Below are positions 13,973 through 26,611 of a stretch of DNA of 64,000 nt, one piece after another. The notes beneath the pieces were generated by a model. It made no database searches, had not been told where the DNA came from, and saw nothing but the letters and a program-made list of their open reading frames with translations. The position numbers were made by a program, and so were the translations under genes. The DNA comes from Circinella minor (Eukaryota > Mucoromycota > Mucoromycetes > Mucorales > Lichtheimiaceae), in NCBI GenBank assembly GCA_016758965.1, contig JAEPRB010000120.1, positions 59,275-123,274 on the forward strand, read 5' to 3'. How positions within the stretch are numbered: the first letter of the stretch is position 1; each line of letters opens with the position of its first letter.

Positions 13973-16027
13973 AAATAATAACCCCCGGAGAGGAAAAATT
14001 ACGTTAGTATATCATGTAAATGTCTATACATATATATAAAATAAAAACTTACTCCTGCTATTGGTAAAAGCAATTGAACAAAAAGTTTAGCATAACTATG
14101 CTTAACTTTGGCCCCATGTGCATTTCTAAAGAAACTTGCACAACTACATAGAAAATCTGCTGTTTCTTCTAATGCATCCAATGGGTATATCTACCAAATA
14201 AAATTAAAATTTGGATTCCGCATTAATCAAGTGTCTTTTTTCCCCCATCCTCCCAACACACCTTCTTTTTTTTATATGTATATATATATACTCACTTTGA
14301 TTTTCAAAAATCTCATTCCACGAATTAACATTTCCATATGACTTTGTCTCTCTTTCATAATGGTTTGACTGTTATATTTCTCGAGTTCGGCAATAAATCG
14401 ATCACTAACAGAGGCAAATCGTACATTGGATAATTCACCAATTAATTCTGCAAATAGATCCATACTCGCTGTTCTGTTTTTAGATCTTCTTATTGCTTCT
14501 CTAATAAGCATAAATAAACCAATTATGTAAATAACGTTTCCAAAATAATATATATATATACTTTATAAGAATAACAAAAAAAAAAAAACGAAACTTACGG
14601 GTCTGCCTTTTTTAATTGATTGAAAACAATTTCCTCTAAATTTTCTCCCAAGTCTTCCGGTAAAGTTTCTGGTGTAAACGACTTTACAATTTCAATCAAT
14701 GCTCGACATAATATATAGACAGACGCTAACTATAACATATATTTTAATTAGATATTAGTTGCTATTCATTACTGTTATTGACAAGATATTTTTAATATAA
14801 TCGAAAACGAAAACTAACCGATTGTCTCTCTTTAAGAATTGAAGTAACATCTTTAGTTCGTGATAGTGGTGCTGATTCACTAAATAAAAAATAAAAATTA
14901 ATCCAATATGTTATCATCCTAACATTATTCATCGAGCAATAATATAACCTTATCTCCTCCCCGCCTCCTCCTTTTTTTTTTATAATGGAATTGATGGGAG
15001 GTTTTTTTGTTACCTGACACGACGTACGAGAGTAGGATCAAGAGGTTCAATCTTTGCCCTCCGCCACCGCATTACCGCATCAATAACTTGTTTTTGTTGA
15101 GAAGTAGCAAGAGATGATAATGATTTTATTAATTTATCAAAAGTTTTATCAGCATCTGATGCTAAGATTTTCCGAAAATCCACTTCTATATCCTATATAT
15201 ATATATATAATTAAAAGGTGAAGGTGAGAAATTGTTAGTTGCCCACATTATTGATAAAAATGTCTTAGTGTCAAAAATAATTTCACTTTTTTTTTTCCCG
15301 CAAAGCAACGCATATACAGCAAACTAAAACTACTTTAATAAAAAGAATGAATATCGCATGAATTTAAAATATTACTTACTACACCCGTGTTTAATATCAA
15401 TTCCATTTTTTTATCAGCAATTGTTTCAAATTGAGAAAATACAACACTTAAGGCATAATCGGAACTCTTTCCAGCCTTTCGAATAGGTGGTGTAGGTGTA
15501 ATGGGTAAGTTATTAGGTGTTGTTGCTATTGTGGTCGTTGTTGCTCTTCGAATAGTTGGAGGTCGAATAGGTGATGCTGTTTCTTCTACAGGAGATCCGT
15601 CAAAAAGGTTTGTCGGTGATCCAGTACTACTACTAATGCTAACGTCGGGTCCAAGTGACCGAGGCGATGACTGAAATTCACTTGCTGAACCTAAACTTTG
15701 GTTACGATTATTATGTAGTCGTCGACTTCCAGCGGGTATATTGATGGGTGAAGTTGGATTATTATTATTATTTGAAAATGACATGTTGTGGTCTATAAGT
15801 GTGGATGAAGAAGAACCTTGAGAAGAAGAAAATCCAAGTATTCCAGTAGGGTCGCGATTTATATGTTGTAAACGAGCATTATGGGTATGTGAAGAAGTAG
15901 AAATAGAAGAAGAAGAAGAGGTTACTACCCCTGTCTGCTGTTGCTGTAGTTGCTGTAGTTGTATCTGTTGATATTGTTTTGGTTGTTGTAACGGTGGAGG
16001 TGGTGGAGGATGTCGACGATTTGACAT
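7660..16027 (-). CDS. TAO3: Furry/Tao3/Mor2 cell morphogenesis scaffold
   Basis: Eleven exons (16027-15380, 15192-15014, 14879-14819, 14729-14599, 14500-14296, 14190-14053, 13929-13831, 13750-13646, 13543-10916, 10810-10677, 10576-7660) join in frame to 2414 aa, close to yeast Tao3 (about 2370). The protein is a long HEAT-like scaffold of the RAM/MOR network that helps activate the NDR kinase Cbk1/Orb6 at sites of polarized growth. The N-terminal 180 residues are Pro/Gln/Ser-rich. The conserved head starts at SSDYALSVVFSQFETIADKK and continues with FDKLIKSLSSLATSQQKQVI and DAVMRWRR. Near the end are NALWGFGPAAISLASQITR and HNIQFSIEDFSMLTGEPPR, as in the family, then an acidic tail. The two largest exons hold three quarters of the protein. 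Confidence 0.93.
13933..13971 (+). repeat. A39 homopolymer forming a T39 polypyrimidine tract before a TAO3 splice acceptor
   Basis: Thirty-nine A on the plus strand. Read in the sense of TAO3 it is T39 directly followed by the CAG acceptor of the exon beginning at 13929. Confidence 0.95.
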
Positions 16028-17631
16028 TCGAGAAAAGACAACAGGTTGTCAAAAGAAGAAAGAGCAAAAGAAAAGAAAAGAAATAGAGAGAGAGAGAACA
16101 AGGTGGGGTTATTCTTATGTTGTATATTCTACACAAACCTTTTTTTTTTTCCCTGAAAATATATATATAATGGGTTGTTGAGGGTGCTATTGGTCTTTTC
16201 TTTAAGCGATTGGAACTCCAATCTATTGAAAGTCAGTCAAAATTTTCTTACAAGACCAGAATCAGAAGTGTTTTTTTTTTATCTTTTCGAAAGAACAGAA
16301 AGGTGCTAAGAAATGTAAATACGAGAACAAAATAAATATTTAATAGAGATGAATAAAAAAATTCTATTTCGCGAACTTCCAGATGTTAATACGTATAAAA
16401 AGATTCTTTATGTAAATGAATATCAAGTTGTGAGACAGAATCTTTGTTTCTTTTTGTTCAAAAGGTATTTTATATTCTTCAATTTGTAACAAAGCTAGTA
16501 ATCAGTCAAAAATAATCATAATATACATCATTTGAAAAAAAAAAACAGAAAGTCTCTTTTAAATCTTCAGACGTCATAATCGAAATACATTAAGACGTAT
16601 GTAATCACATTAACTTGCCTTTCTTTTTCATTAAATCATGCTACATAATCATAAACCTGAACGAGGGGTTCTAAATTATATCTATATATCTTAATAATGA
16701 AAGACTTGGTTGTTATCAAAGAATTTGTTTTTTATAGTGGTTCTTGACCGTATTCTCGGCAAGAACGATAGATGATTGCTTTGCTGTAGGAAAATTTTGA
16801 GATACGTAGATGGTTTTTAGTAGTGCATAGAAAACGCTGCTTCTTGGTATCATAATAATGCATTGATGGTATTCTGCTAGTGTTATATAAACAAAAAAAT
16901 TCACAAGTATGTGTCTATTCTTCCAGGCCAGAAAAAAAATACGATCTTCACAAACAATAATTCGTTAATGTCTATGTTGCTCACTGGAAGTAGTTAGAGA
17001 TTATGTTAGTCGATATAATTTTTTCTGACAGACAGTATAAATGCTTGACTAATTAGTAAGTCAATATTCGTTGGTATTTACATTACGTAGAAATAAAAAC
17101 GCCTAGTTTAATCTTTGCTAGACTTTTAAGTTAATTGACTAGATACATCTTTGAGATTAAGGGTCGTTTATCCCTTACTACGTGATAGAGTAAACAAAAA
17201 AAAAATATTCCATTCATTGCCGTTGGAACCGATGCTTTTCATTGAGTACCTTGGTTAAAAGATCACTGTCAAGCGATTTGCTATTCCACAGTTCTTTTTT
17301 TTATACCCATGGTTTGCTACTACCTCTGATTAAACTTTATCGTTTTATCGTTCTTTTTTTGATTCAATGTTTTACTACGTACATATAAAAATTTTCAAAA
17401 CAATTTATGTCAAAACTCATGTTTATGTTAATCAAAGAACCTCGAAATAAAATAAAACCCAAAACTTCTTGAATACATCATGACCAGCATCTACTATTGT
17501 TATCATAGTTGTCTATATATTGAAAATATTCTAGTTTTTGTAATATATCATGTTGGCATGTTTTACAAAAGCAAATTTTAGTTTCTACTACTTTTTTATT
17601 TATCTTATTATAATTATCCATCATTATATAA
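16028..17631. other. 1.6-kb intergenic region upstream of TAO3
   Basis: Between the TAO3 start and the stop of the prefoldin gene. A purine-rich block (16060-16100) directly precedes the TAO3 start and is probably 5' leader. The remainder is AT-rich without recognisable ORFs or RNA genes. Confidence 0.55.
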
Positions 17632-18582
17632 TTAATTTGATGCTTGTTCTCGAGCCAACCGTCTTTGCTTGACATCCCAGTTGTAAACACGTGCAGTATC
17701 TAGATAATTATAGTAATCGTTAATATCCTTCATTTTTTTTTTATGTTACATTCCTTTTTTTTTAAAAAAAAAATAGAGAGAATGATACGTACTGACTTCC
17801 ATGGTAGTAATTTGATCCCGTAAAAATTCAAGATCTTCAAGAGTATTTCGTAACGATGTTTTAGCTGTTTCACATTTAGATGAAAGTAAATCTTTTGCTT
17901 CTTCAAAGGTATATTCTAACATGACATTGGCCTAAAATATGATTTTTGTTTAATTTTGTGTATTTTACAGTTATCTTTTTTTCCAGTTATATTGCTGAAT
18001 ATTATTAACTTACACCTAACCAAAGATAAACAGTTCCAGAAGCCTCCACTTTTGCTTTAGCATACAATGTATCATTTAATTCATAATCAGTATAAACAGG
18101 TTCATCTGATCCTTGCTTTTCGACCAAAAAGTCGACCATAGCAATTGTTTTTTCAATTTCTGGTATCTTTTCTTCTAATACTTTTCGACGTTGTAACATA
18201 TTCACTTCCATAAATTTGTATTTACTGAATATTATTATCATTTTTTTTTAGTATGCAATCTCTTGTCCTATACCCTATATTCCATATTTTATGAATATTA
18301 TTATTACCTAATAGTTTCTTGAAATTTACGCAATACAACGTCTGCTGGTTCTGCATCCGAAACATAATCTTCAACGCGTTCCTGTCATGTCCATGAAAAA
18401 AAAAAATAGAAAAAGGGGTGAAAAAAGTCAAGATCATATTTTTGGTTGAAACAATAAATCATAAAACAAATGGTTATTTTTTTAAAATAATAAATATGTT
18501 TTTTTTCTGCATTGAAATATAGACATACAACGAATGGAGATTTAGGAATACCCCGAGGATTAGCGTCCATCTTGGTTGCCAT
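17632..18582 (-). CDS. PAC10: Prefoldin subunit 3 (VBP1/Pac10)
   Basis: Five exons (18582-18529, 18381-18308, 18224-18014, 17931-17793, 17699-17632) give 181 aa. This alpha-type subunit of the hexameric prefoldin chaperone hands nascent actin and tubulin to the CCT chaperonin. Visible hallmarks are NPRGIPKSPFV at the N-terminus, FVERVEDYV, the first coiled-coil helix (SKYKFMEVNMLQRRKVLEEKIPEIEKT in two pieces), the beta-hairpin linker VYLWLGANVMLEYTFEEAK and the second helix with LRDQITTMEVNTARVYNWDV. Length fits the family (about 190). Start taken at the only ATG before NPRGIP. Confidence 0.94.
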
Positions 18583-19032
18583 GGTGTATTATAAAAAAAA
18601 GTTGTAAAAAGCTGTGAGTATGTCAAAAAAAAAAAAAAAAAAAGCGGGTTAATCAAAAGAATATAAGCGGAGAACTTAAAAGTTGTCTAAAAATTAAAAA
18701 ATGCTCCAAATTGCCCAGCAAATTGGGTAAATGTGTATATGTTTTTTTTTTTTAATGAGAGTTTTTTTTTTAAAAGAAGTAATATCAAATATTTGAAAAT
18801 TATTAAACTTCTTTTTCTTATGAAGAAGATACTTTACAGAAAGAAAAAAAAAAGGAACAGAAAAATGGGTGATTTGTATTATGTGGGGTTGGGTGGGGGT
18901 GGAGAGAGGAAGAGAAAGGAAACTATAAAAAGAAGAGGGGGTTATGGGTAATATTGATCTTGATAAATAAAATGATGAATTGAATAATTTATTATGTTTT
19001 ATATATTTTGCTTGAAGGGGGTTTTTTTTATT
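18583..19032. other. intergenic between prefoldin start and protease-like gene stop
   Basis: AT-rich with A-runs near 18625 and a GA/GGGT-rich patch 18890-18945. It should hold the promoter of the prefoldin gene. Nothing else recognised. Confidence 0.5.
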
Positions 19033-20984
19033 TTAATTATCAAGAAGATGACTTTTATCAACCAACTTAAGACCATCATCTTTTTGACCTTTCTTTAATG
19101 CTAAACCAAGTTTTTCTTCAACAGGGTCAAAAGTAGTATAAAAGAGGTTGGTAAAACTACTACCTAAAATCCAATCACGATCAGATTCACCCCGAGCAAT
19201 ACGAGTGGCACAACAATCAGTAGGTGCATCAATCACACGGGTCCAATATTGAGGTGGGATTTCTACAGCCCAATCACCCAAATAAAGTTTCAAGCGAGGC
19301 ATATCTTTGATCTTACTACACTTGACTTTATAAGTTTTGGAACTTTCTTGGAACTTGCCACCAAATACTTCATGGAAAATATCAGCTTGATCATATGGCA
19401 TGGAAATAAAATTTTGTGATGTGCTAATTAAAGCCTTGGCATTCTTCTTTTGTTGTAAAATGAGATCCATTTCAAAACGAACAAGTGAGATGGGGACTTC
19501 CCAATTGGCACTACCAGAGCTACTGTCAACAAGATCAATATAGGCAATGTCACCTTGAATGGCACTCTTATCAATGCCACCTAAAAATAATAATAATTGG
19601 TATTGTTACTCTATTGATCAATCATTTATACAGTAGTATATATATATTTACCAAGAATAAGGTAGCCAGCAGGTTCATCATAATGACGCTTGAAGAAACC
19701 AAAACCACCAGAGGTAATTTCATCACCTTGTTCAGGATGTTGTGGTTGTTGCTGATTTTGGTTGTCATTAGGTTGTTGTGGTTGTTGTGCCCCATCAGTA
19801 GGTAGAGCGGGTTGAGTATTATTACCCACAGGTAAAGGTTGTGGTTGTTGAGGTTGTTGATTATCATTAGGTGTAGAAGGTGTGGTATTACCAGCAGTAC
19901 CGTCACTACCGAATCCATTATCACTAGAAGAAGTAGTAACCATACCGAATTGAGCACTTTGCATACCAGAACCTTGTTGATAAGCATTGGTAACAAAAGA
20001 AGATGCAGGTAAATCACGCTTTGCAAGACCTTGTGCTGCACTAGAATAGATATGTGTTTTATTGAAATCAACGCTACGACCCAGACCAAGATAACCATCT
20101 AATTATTTTTATCAAATAGTTTTTGAATTATTAGAATCTATGTGTATCTATTATAATAATAGATAAAAAAAGAAAAAATCGAGATAAAAAAAAATATTTT
20201 GCTGCGTACCAAAGCCTTGATCAAATCCAGTCATTCTATAAGCACCACCGAATGGCATATTTTCAACGGAAACACCACCAAACTCAACATTATCAAGATA
20301 AATAGAAGTTTCAACACAAGCTTCACCATATTTAACCTTGAGCTTTTGACCAGTGGATACAGCAGTTTCTGAACGTCGAGAGTAATATGTACAACGATCA
20401 AGACAATTTTCACTCTTACACTATTTTTTTAAAAAAAAAGTGAATTAAATTAAAAAGATGAAATGAGCTTTTTTTTTTTTTTTTTTTTTTTTTCGTTTCC
20501 CTTTGTCTTTCGGCTAAAGGACAAAATGAAAATAAATGAATATAAAATATTATAAATACATACACGAGATCCACGAACCCAAGAAAAGCCGGTATCTAAA
20601 GAAAGAAATATAAATTATTGAGTTCAACTGCGCATATAAATGATAATTATTTGTAATTGCTTACTTGTATCAAATGCCATGGTAAATTCTTGAGGTGGAG
20701 TACCAATTAATACTTTGCCACCAAGCTAATAAAAGTAGAAATGTTGTTAGGATAAGTTTCAATTACAAATAATCCATCATCATGTCGTACGTATCGTTCG
20801 AAGCAGAAGTAAAAAAAATAATAAAAAAAAAAAACAGAGGATGTATTACCACTCCACTATCGAGTTCATCTGCACTCGCTTTAATAAAACCGTCATTACT
20901 TCGACGATAAAGTGGGATAGTAGTAAGAGGATCAGCAACAACTGAAGCAGTTAGCGCCGCAATCCATAAAAGTGTTTGACGCAT
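19033..20984 (-). CDS. Secreted pepsin-fold (A1) protein, probably catalytically dead
   Basis: Six exons (20984-20850, 20725-20665, 20595-20564, 20420-20210, 20098-19652, 19580-19033) give 477 aa. A signal peptide is clear (MRQTLLWIAALTASVVADP). The bilobal A1 fold shows in LIGTPPQEFTMAFDT, GYLGLGR, GYLILGGIDKSAIQGDIAYI and WILGSSFTNLFYTTFD. The first active-site triad reads D-T-N (Asp64) instead of D-T/S-G. The second triad, normally DTG in 'AIVDTGTSLIAMP', reads ALISTSQNFISMP, so Asp is replaced by Ser. The flap Tyr-Gly is kept but its surroundings are changed (YGEACVETS). A Q/P/N-rich insert of about 55 residues precedes the second lobe. A binding or decoy role in the cell wall or secretome is possible; function is not shown. 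Confidence 0.85.
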
Positions 20985-22131
20985 TGAAAACGAATGTTTG
21001 TTATTTCTATTATATGTATGTTATAAGGGGAAACGAAGAGTAGTAAAGGATAATGTAGAAAAAAAAAAGGAGAGACAGGTGAAAGAGAAAGAAAAAAAAG
21101 AAAGTTGAAGAGAAATGAGTGATATAATAGAAAAGAAAAGAAAAAAGGAAGAAGAATAAAAAAAAGAAAGGCGGACGTCTAAAAGAACTAGAAAAAAAAA
21201 ATAGAAAAACGTGTGTATCCATGTTATATATACTATGTGAAAGGAACACACATAAGGGAGTTTTTTTTTTTATTGAAATATAAATGCTAATTTAACAAGA
21301 AGTTTAAACTAATGGTCATTCGCTGTGCTATTTTAAGTCACTTGACTTCCTTTATCATTATCATTCATTTTGTATTATTTACTTATGTACTTAGTAAGAT
21401 GGATGTTGAAACTGACATAATAAAACAAGTTACTTTGGCAACGCCTTAATTAGATCTTTCTTTTTTTTTTTTTACTGTCATAGAAACACGTATTATAGCA
21501 ACAATTAAACAAGGTTCCAGATCCATGTAATTTATTATTATTATTTTTAATTTGAAGAGAGAGAGAGAGGGAGAGATAATGAATTCCTTTTAAACGAAAA
21601 TTTGGACATCAACATCTTTAACTGAAGTTTTTTTTTTAAAATCCGATGGACATATTAGAATTCTGAGTGCGCTTTTATTTCGATCGTACTCATCATTTTC
21701 GAACCAATGTATACTATATATAGTATCTATCCTTTGGATTTCTGCCAGGTTTAACTGCTTTATTAATTATTTATAATTTTTTTTACCTCTTTTTGAATTT
21801 CTTGCAATATTTTTAAAAATTAAAGACTTACTTAAACAGATAAATAAAGAAAAAAAAAACTCTTGTGTCCTTTTTAATTCCATGTATTTTATAAAGAGAT
21901 TTATGGTAAAATATACATGATTCAAATGAATAAGAAAGAAGTAAAAAAAAAAAAAAAAAAAGTATATACATATATACAACGAGAAAAAAAAAATGTTGGC
22001 TGGGTTCCCTGGCTTTTTTTTTTTGACCACTTCAATGTTGTACACACGTGTACGCTTACCCAATTATATTTTTCAGCTGCCCTTTTACGGATTGATGAAG
22101 CACAAAGGTCTCGCCCAAACAATAACAATAA

Positions 22132-22162
<31 letters not shown>

Positions 22163-22192
22163 TGTTAACATGAACAGTTTCTTGATATTCTA
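20985..22192. other. 1.2-kb intergenic region, promoter of protease-like gene and 3' region of ARP6
   Basis: Purine-rich next to the start codon (21050-21210), then AT-rich with (GA)n near 21556-21576 and long A and T runs (21943-21960, 22130-22163). ORFs here are homopolymer artefacts rich in Phe or Lys. Confidence 0.5.
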
Positions 22193-24182
22193 TTATAGTG
22201 ATCCAAACTTGTGGCGACAAATTTCACTACCATATTCAAAATATTCTTTTCGTTGAACAAATTTCTTTTGCAGATCAGATTTACCACTTAATTCAACGAA
22301 TCGTTGTCCTCCTTGCCATGCATACTCCGTTGGACTAAGAATATTATATTATCATGCAATTAGTAATTTACATAATTATTATTCATATATATATATTATA
22401 CACATAGGAATATAATTCTAATAATAGATTTTTTTTTTCGTAATGAATGGTTTTAATATTTTTTTTTTTTACCTGGGTGGTTGAGATACTCGTACATCAT
22501 ATTCACTTGGTACCATCATCTGTAAGTCATGAATTCTGTATAGAATAAAAAAAAAAGAATGTTTTCCATTGTTTCATTAGTATCAAAAATAATAAAATTA
22601 TGATATAAAAAGTTTGATAATTTTTTTAATCCTATCCTCACATAAATTTACAGCACATATAATTCAAAGAAATATAAGTTTTCTTACATTCGTTCACGAT
22701 ATCCTTCAAAAAGTGTATTACCACCCACCAATACAATATTAGAATAAAATAAGCCATGTGTTTCTATTTATTGTTACACAAAATAAACAAATGGATAGTT
22801 AGTTTTATCATTGTTGGTTTTTTTTTTCCACATATAAATAGATATAATACCTGGTTCACAAGCATTAACACTTTGTGTAATAGCTTCAGCTAATCCAGCT
22901 TGCTGAATTCCAATATCAGAAGGATGCATTAAAATCTCTGGAATCATAAATCGTTCATTATTCATTGTTAAAATTTGTTCTGTATTTTCTTGTCCCTTTT
23001 GATGACGCTGTCCTCCTCCTCCTCCTGATGACTTTTCTTGTTTAGAACGTATATGTCCTTTAGTTGTATTAATATAATCAGGTAATACATATTCTTGTAT
23101 AATTGTATTTTGTTGATATGGTTTTTTACAAATATCTAAATCACCAAAAACATCTTGAGAAACATAACAACATTCTTCTTTCACTTGATTAATAATAGAA
23201 GTTTCTTCCATCATATCATAATACCTTAATTATATATTTTCAATTTTAAACATTCATTAAAATATGTATACATATAAATATACAATACACATATAACTCC
23301 CCCCCCCGAAAAGAATTCATTACCTGAAAGAAACAGTTTCTTTTAATTGATTTGTTAATAATTTTCCTCCAACATTAATTCTTCGAATAGCTTTAGATAC
23401 AGGCCTGCCTTTAAAAAAAGGTACAATATGGGTAAATGAGTAACCGGAATCAACAATTAAGGAACAATCAGGGATAGATCCAGGGCGATCACCGAATAAT
23501 AACGCAAGATCATTAAAAGTACATAATTCAGGTGCAATTGTTCTGTAACATGATGCAAATTCATATTCTTCAAATATAATTTGATCATAAGCTTCTTGAA
23601 TATTTTTTAAATTGAAACATGGTTCCGTTATTAATAATCGACTATCTTTTGGATCAATCTATTATTCAATTATCATCTCATTACATATTAAGTTTTCTCT
23701 CTAATATTTCCTATTAACATTAGATTTTATTATTTATTTTTACCTGAAGAACATTTGAAAATAATCGATTCCATACAGGTCGTTCAACATCCCAATTTGT
23801 AAGAAAACCCTATATTATAGGAAGGGGGGGAGACAAAAAAAAATAAGATTTGGTTAGTCAAGTGAAGGAAAAAAAAAATAAAAATTTATATATTTAAATC
23901 ATTTATTACCCGTTCAAAAGGAAGTCGATAATATAATGAAGAGAAATCAGTACATTGATCTATTTGATCACCAATATAATTTCTTCTATCGGTCCGACCA
24001 CGAATGATCGCGTTAGGAATTATCCTATCATTATAAATAATTCAATAAGTAATATATATATAGAGTATTTTGTTATTTAAATAAATAAGTCAGTTATTAT
24101 TTTACCGTGGTGATTCATATTCAACAGTATTTACTTTAAGTGTTGATGCGCCATTATCTAAAATGACAGTATTATTAACCAT
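22193..24182 (-). CDS. ARP6: Actin-related protein 6, SWR1 chromatin-remodelling complex subunit
   Basis: Eight exons (24182-24106, 24024-23910, 23809-23744, 23658-23324, 23224-22851, 22763-22688, 22535-22473, 22334-22193) join in frame to 415 aa. Arp6 belongs to the SWR1 complex that exchanges H2A for H2A.Z in nucleosomes. The actin-fold phosphate loop is VILDNGASTLKVN; NWDVERPVWNRLF, LLITEPCFNLKNIQEAYDQ and LIVDSGYSFTHIVPFFKGRP follow. FGDRPGSIPD and the second loop INVGGKLLTNQLKE are Arp6-like, and the C-terminal actin motif is NIVLVGGNTLFEGYRER. A Gly-rich insert (KSSGGGGGQRHQKG) sits in subdomain 4. The start at 24182 puts DNGA at the usual distance; an in-frame upstream ATG would add a hydrophobic Phe-rich extension and was rejected. 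Confidence 0.92.
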
Positions 24183-25183
<1,001 letters not shown>

Positions 25184-26611
25184 ATATCAAACTAACAAAT
25201 GGTTGATGTATAATTTGATTGCGTAAAATCTTACTCTCCCAAAACATTCCCCCCCCTCCGACAGATTTATTTTGCGAATAATAAACCTTTCTTTCTCTTT
25301 TTCTTTTTGTTTCCACGAGAAGAATATATTTAATATGAGTTTTTTAAGTGAATTTTGAATGTATATGAGTAGGGAACATGGGGAAAAGAAAATTGGATTA
25401 AATATGAGGGACATGTTTCTATCGTTTGTAAAATCGATCATATCATATACATTTATACATGTGATCATTGTGGATTCACCATGTGATGTTTATGGTTTTG
25501 ATAATATATTATATTGAACAATAATAATAATTACTCCTGAATTCTAAAGAAAAAGAGGAGGTTATCCCTACTTTTTTTTTAGGGAGGTAATGATATATCC
25601 CATGTGCATAACTGACATATTACATATATAATATAATATAAAGTATCTTTTGAAGATCAATTTTTTTTGTGTACGTATGCAGAATAGATACGTATTAAAT
25701 AATAAGGATGATAGTTTGTCTATATACATGTAAATAATAGCTGGATTGATACTACTTATAATACCTATGTTTTATTAATGGTGGCGTACTACTTTTTTTT
25801 AAAAAAAAGAAAAAAAAAATGATACGCGTAATAATAAAATAAACTAATAGTCTCCTCTTTTCTTTCTTGCTACTGTATTAGTTAATTTGAAATAAAACTA
25901 AACAACAACTTTTCAGTGATCATATTTTTTAGCCACCTTTCATAAAAGAAAAATGTTTATTCATTAACATATATAAGATCAGTTTATTTTTGAAAATATC
26001 TATCTATGCTACTTATTTATTATGTACACGTAGGTATACTTAATTCTATTGTACGTACGATAATATATATATATGGTTTTAGCTATAAAGTTACGTAAGA
26101 TAAAGGTAGAGTTGACCTTTTGATGATGGATAATGGGATAAAATACCCCATCATCAGCTAAAGAAAATATATTTTATATAGAAATAACCCAAATCCCAAA
26201 CTCTAATATAACAAATCTATTCAGACATGTAATAGGTAGTACTTATTAACTACATGTGGATGAGATTTAACAATATATATATATATATATATATTTCATC
26301 AAGAACAATAAATAATATGCTTTACTCATTGTAACCACTCTCTTTTTTTTTTAATTTACACAATTAACTTGTTACCTAGCATTTAAAAAAAGATCATCAT
26401 TTTCTTTCCATAGTTCAATATTATAATGTATATGTGTATATACGCTGGGGTTTTTTTTTTCCTTTATACATGCATTTGGGTTTACTTTTTATTTGTAGTT
26501 GTTGTTTCGTTGTTATAAGAGGGAAGAAGAAGAAGAAGAAAAATAATAATAATATTCCATTTGGGGATAAGGTTTTAAAAGAAAAAAAAAGGGTAAATTT
26601 TCAAATTTGTT
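25184..26611. other. 1.4-kb intergenic region, convergent H3 and RPN1 3' ends
   Basis: AT-rich. Holds an A/T inverted run near 25793-25819 (TTTTTTTT followed by AAAAAAAA) and an (AT)11 microsatellite. No gene or RNA recognised. Confidence 0.55.
26273..26294 (+). repeat. (AT)11 microsatellite
   Basis: Perfect AT dinucleotide run of 22 bp in the intergenic region between H3 and RPN1. Confidence 0.95.

Noticed and set aside
21010..21251. Phe/Ser-rich overlapping minus-strand ORFs
   Set aside because: They come from A-rich DNA upstream of the protease-like gene; composition only.
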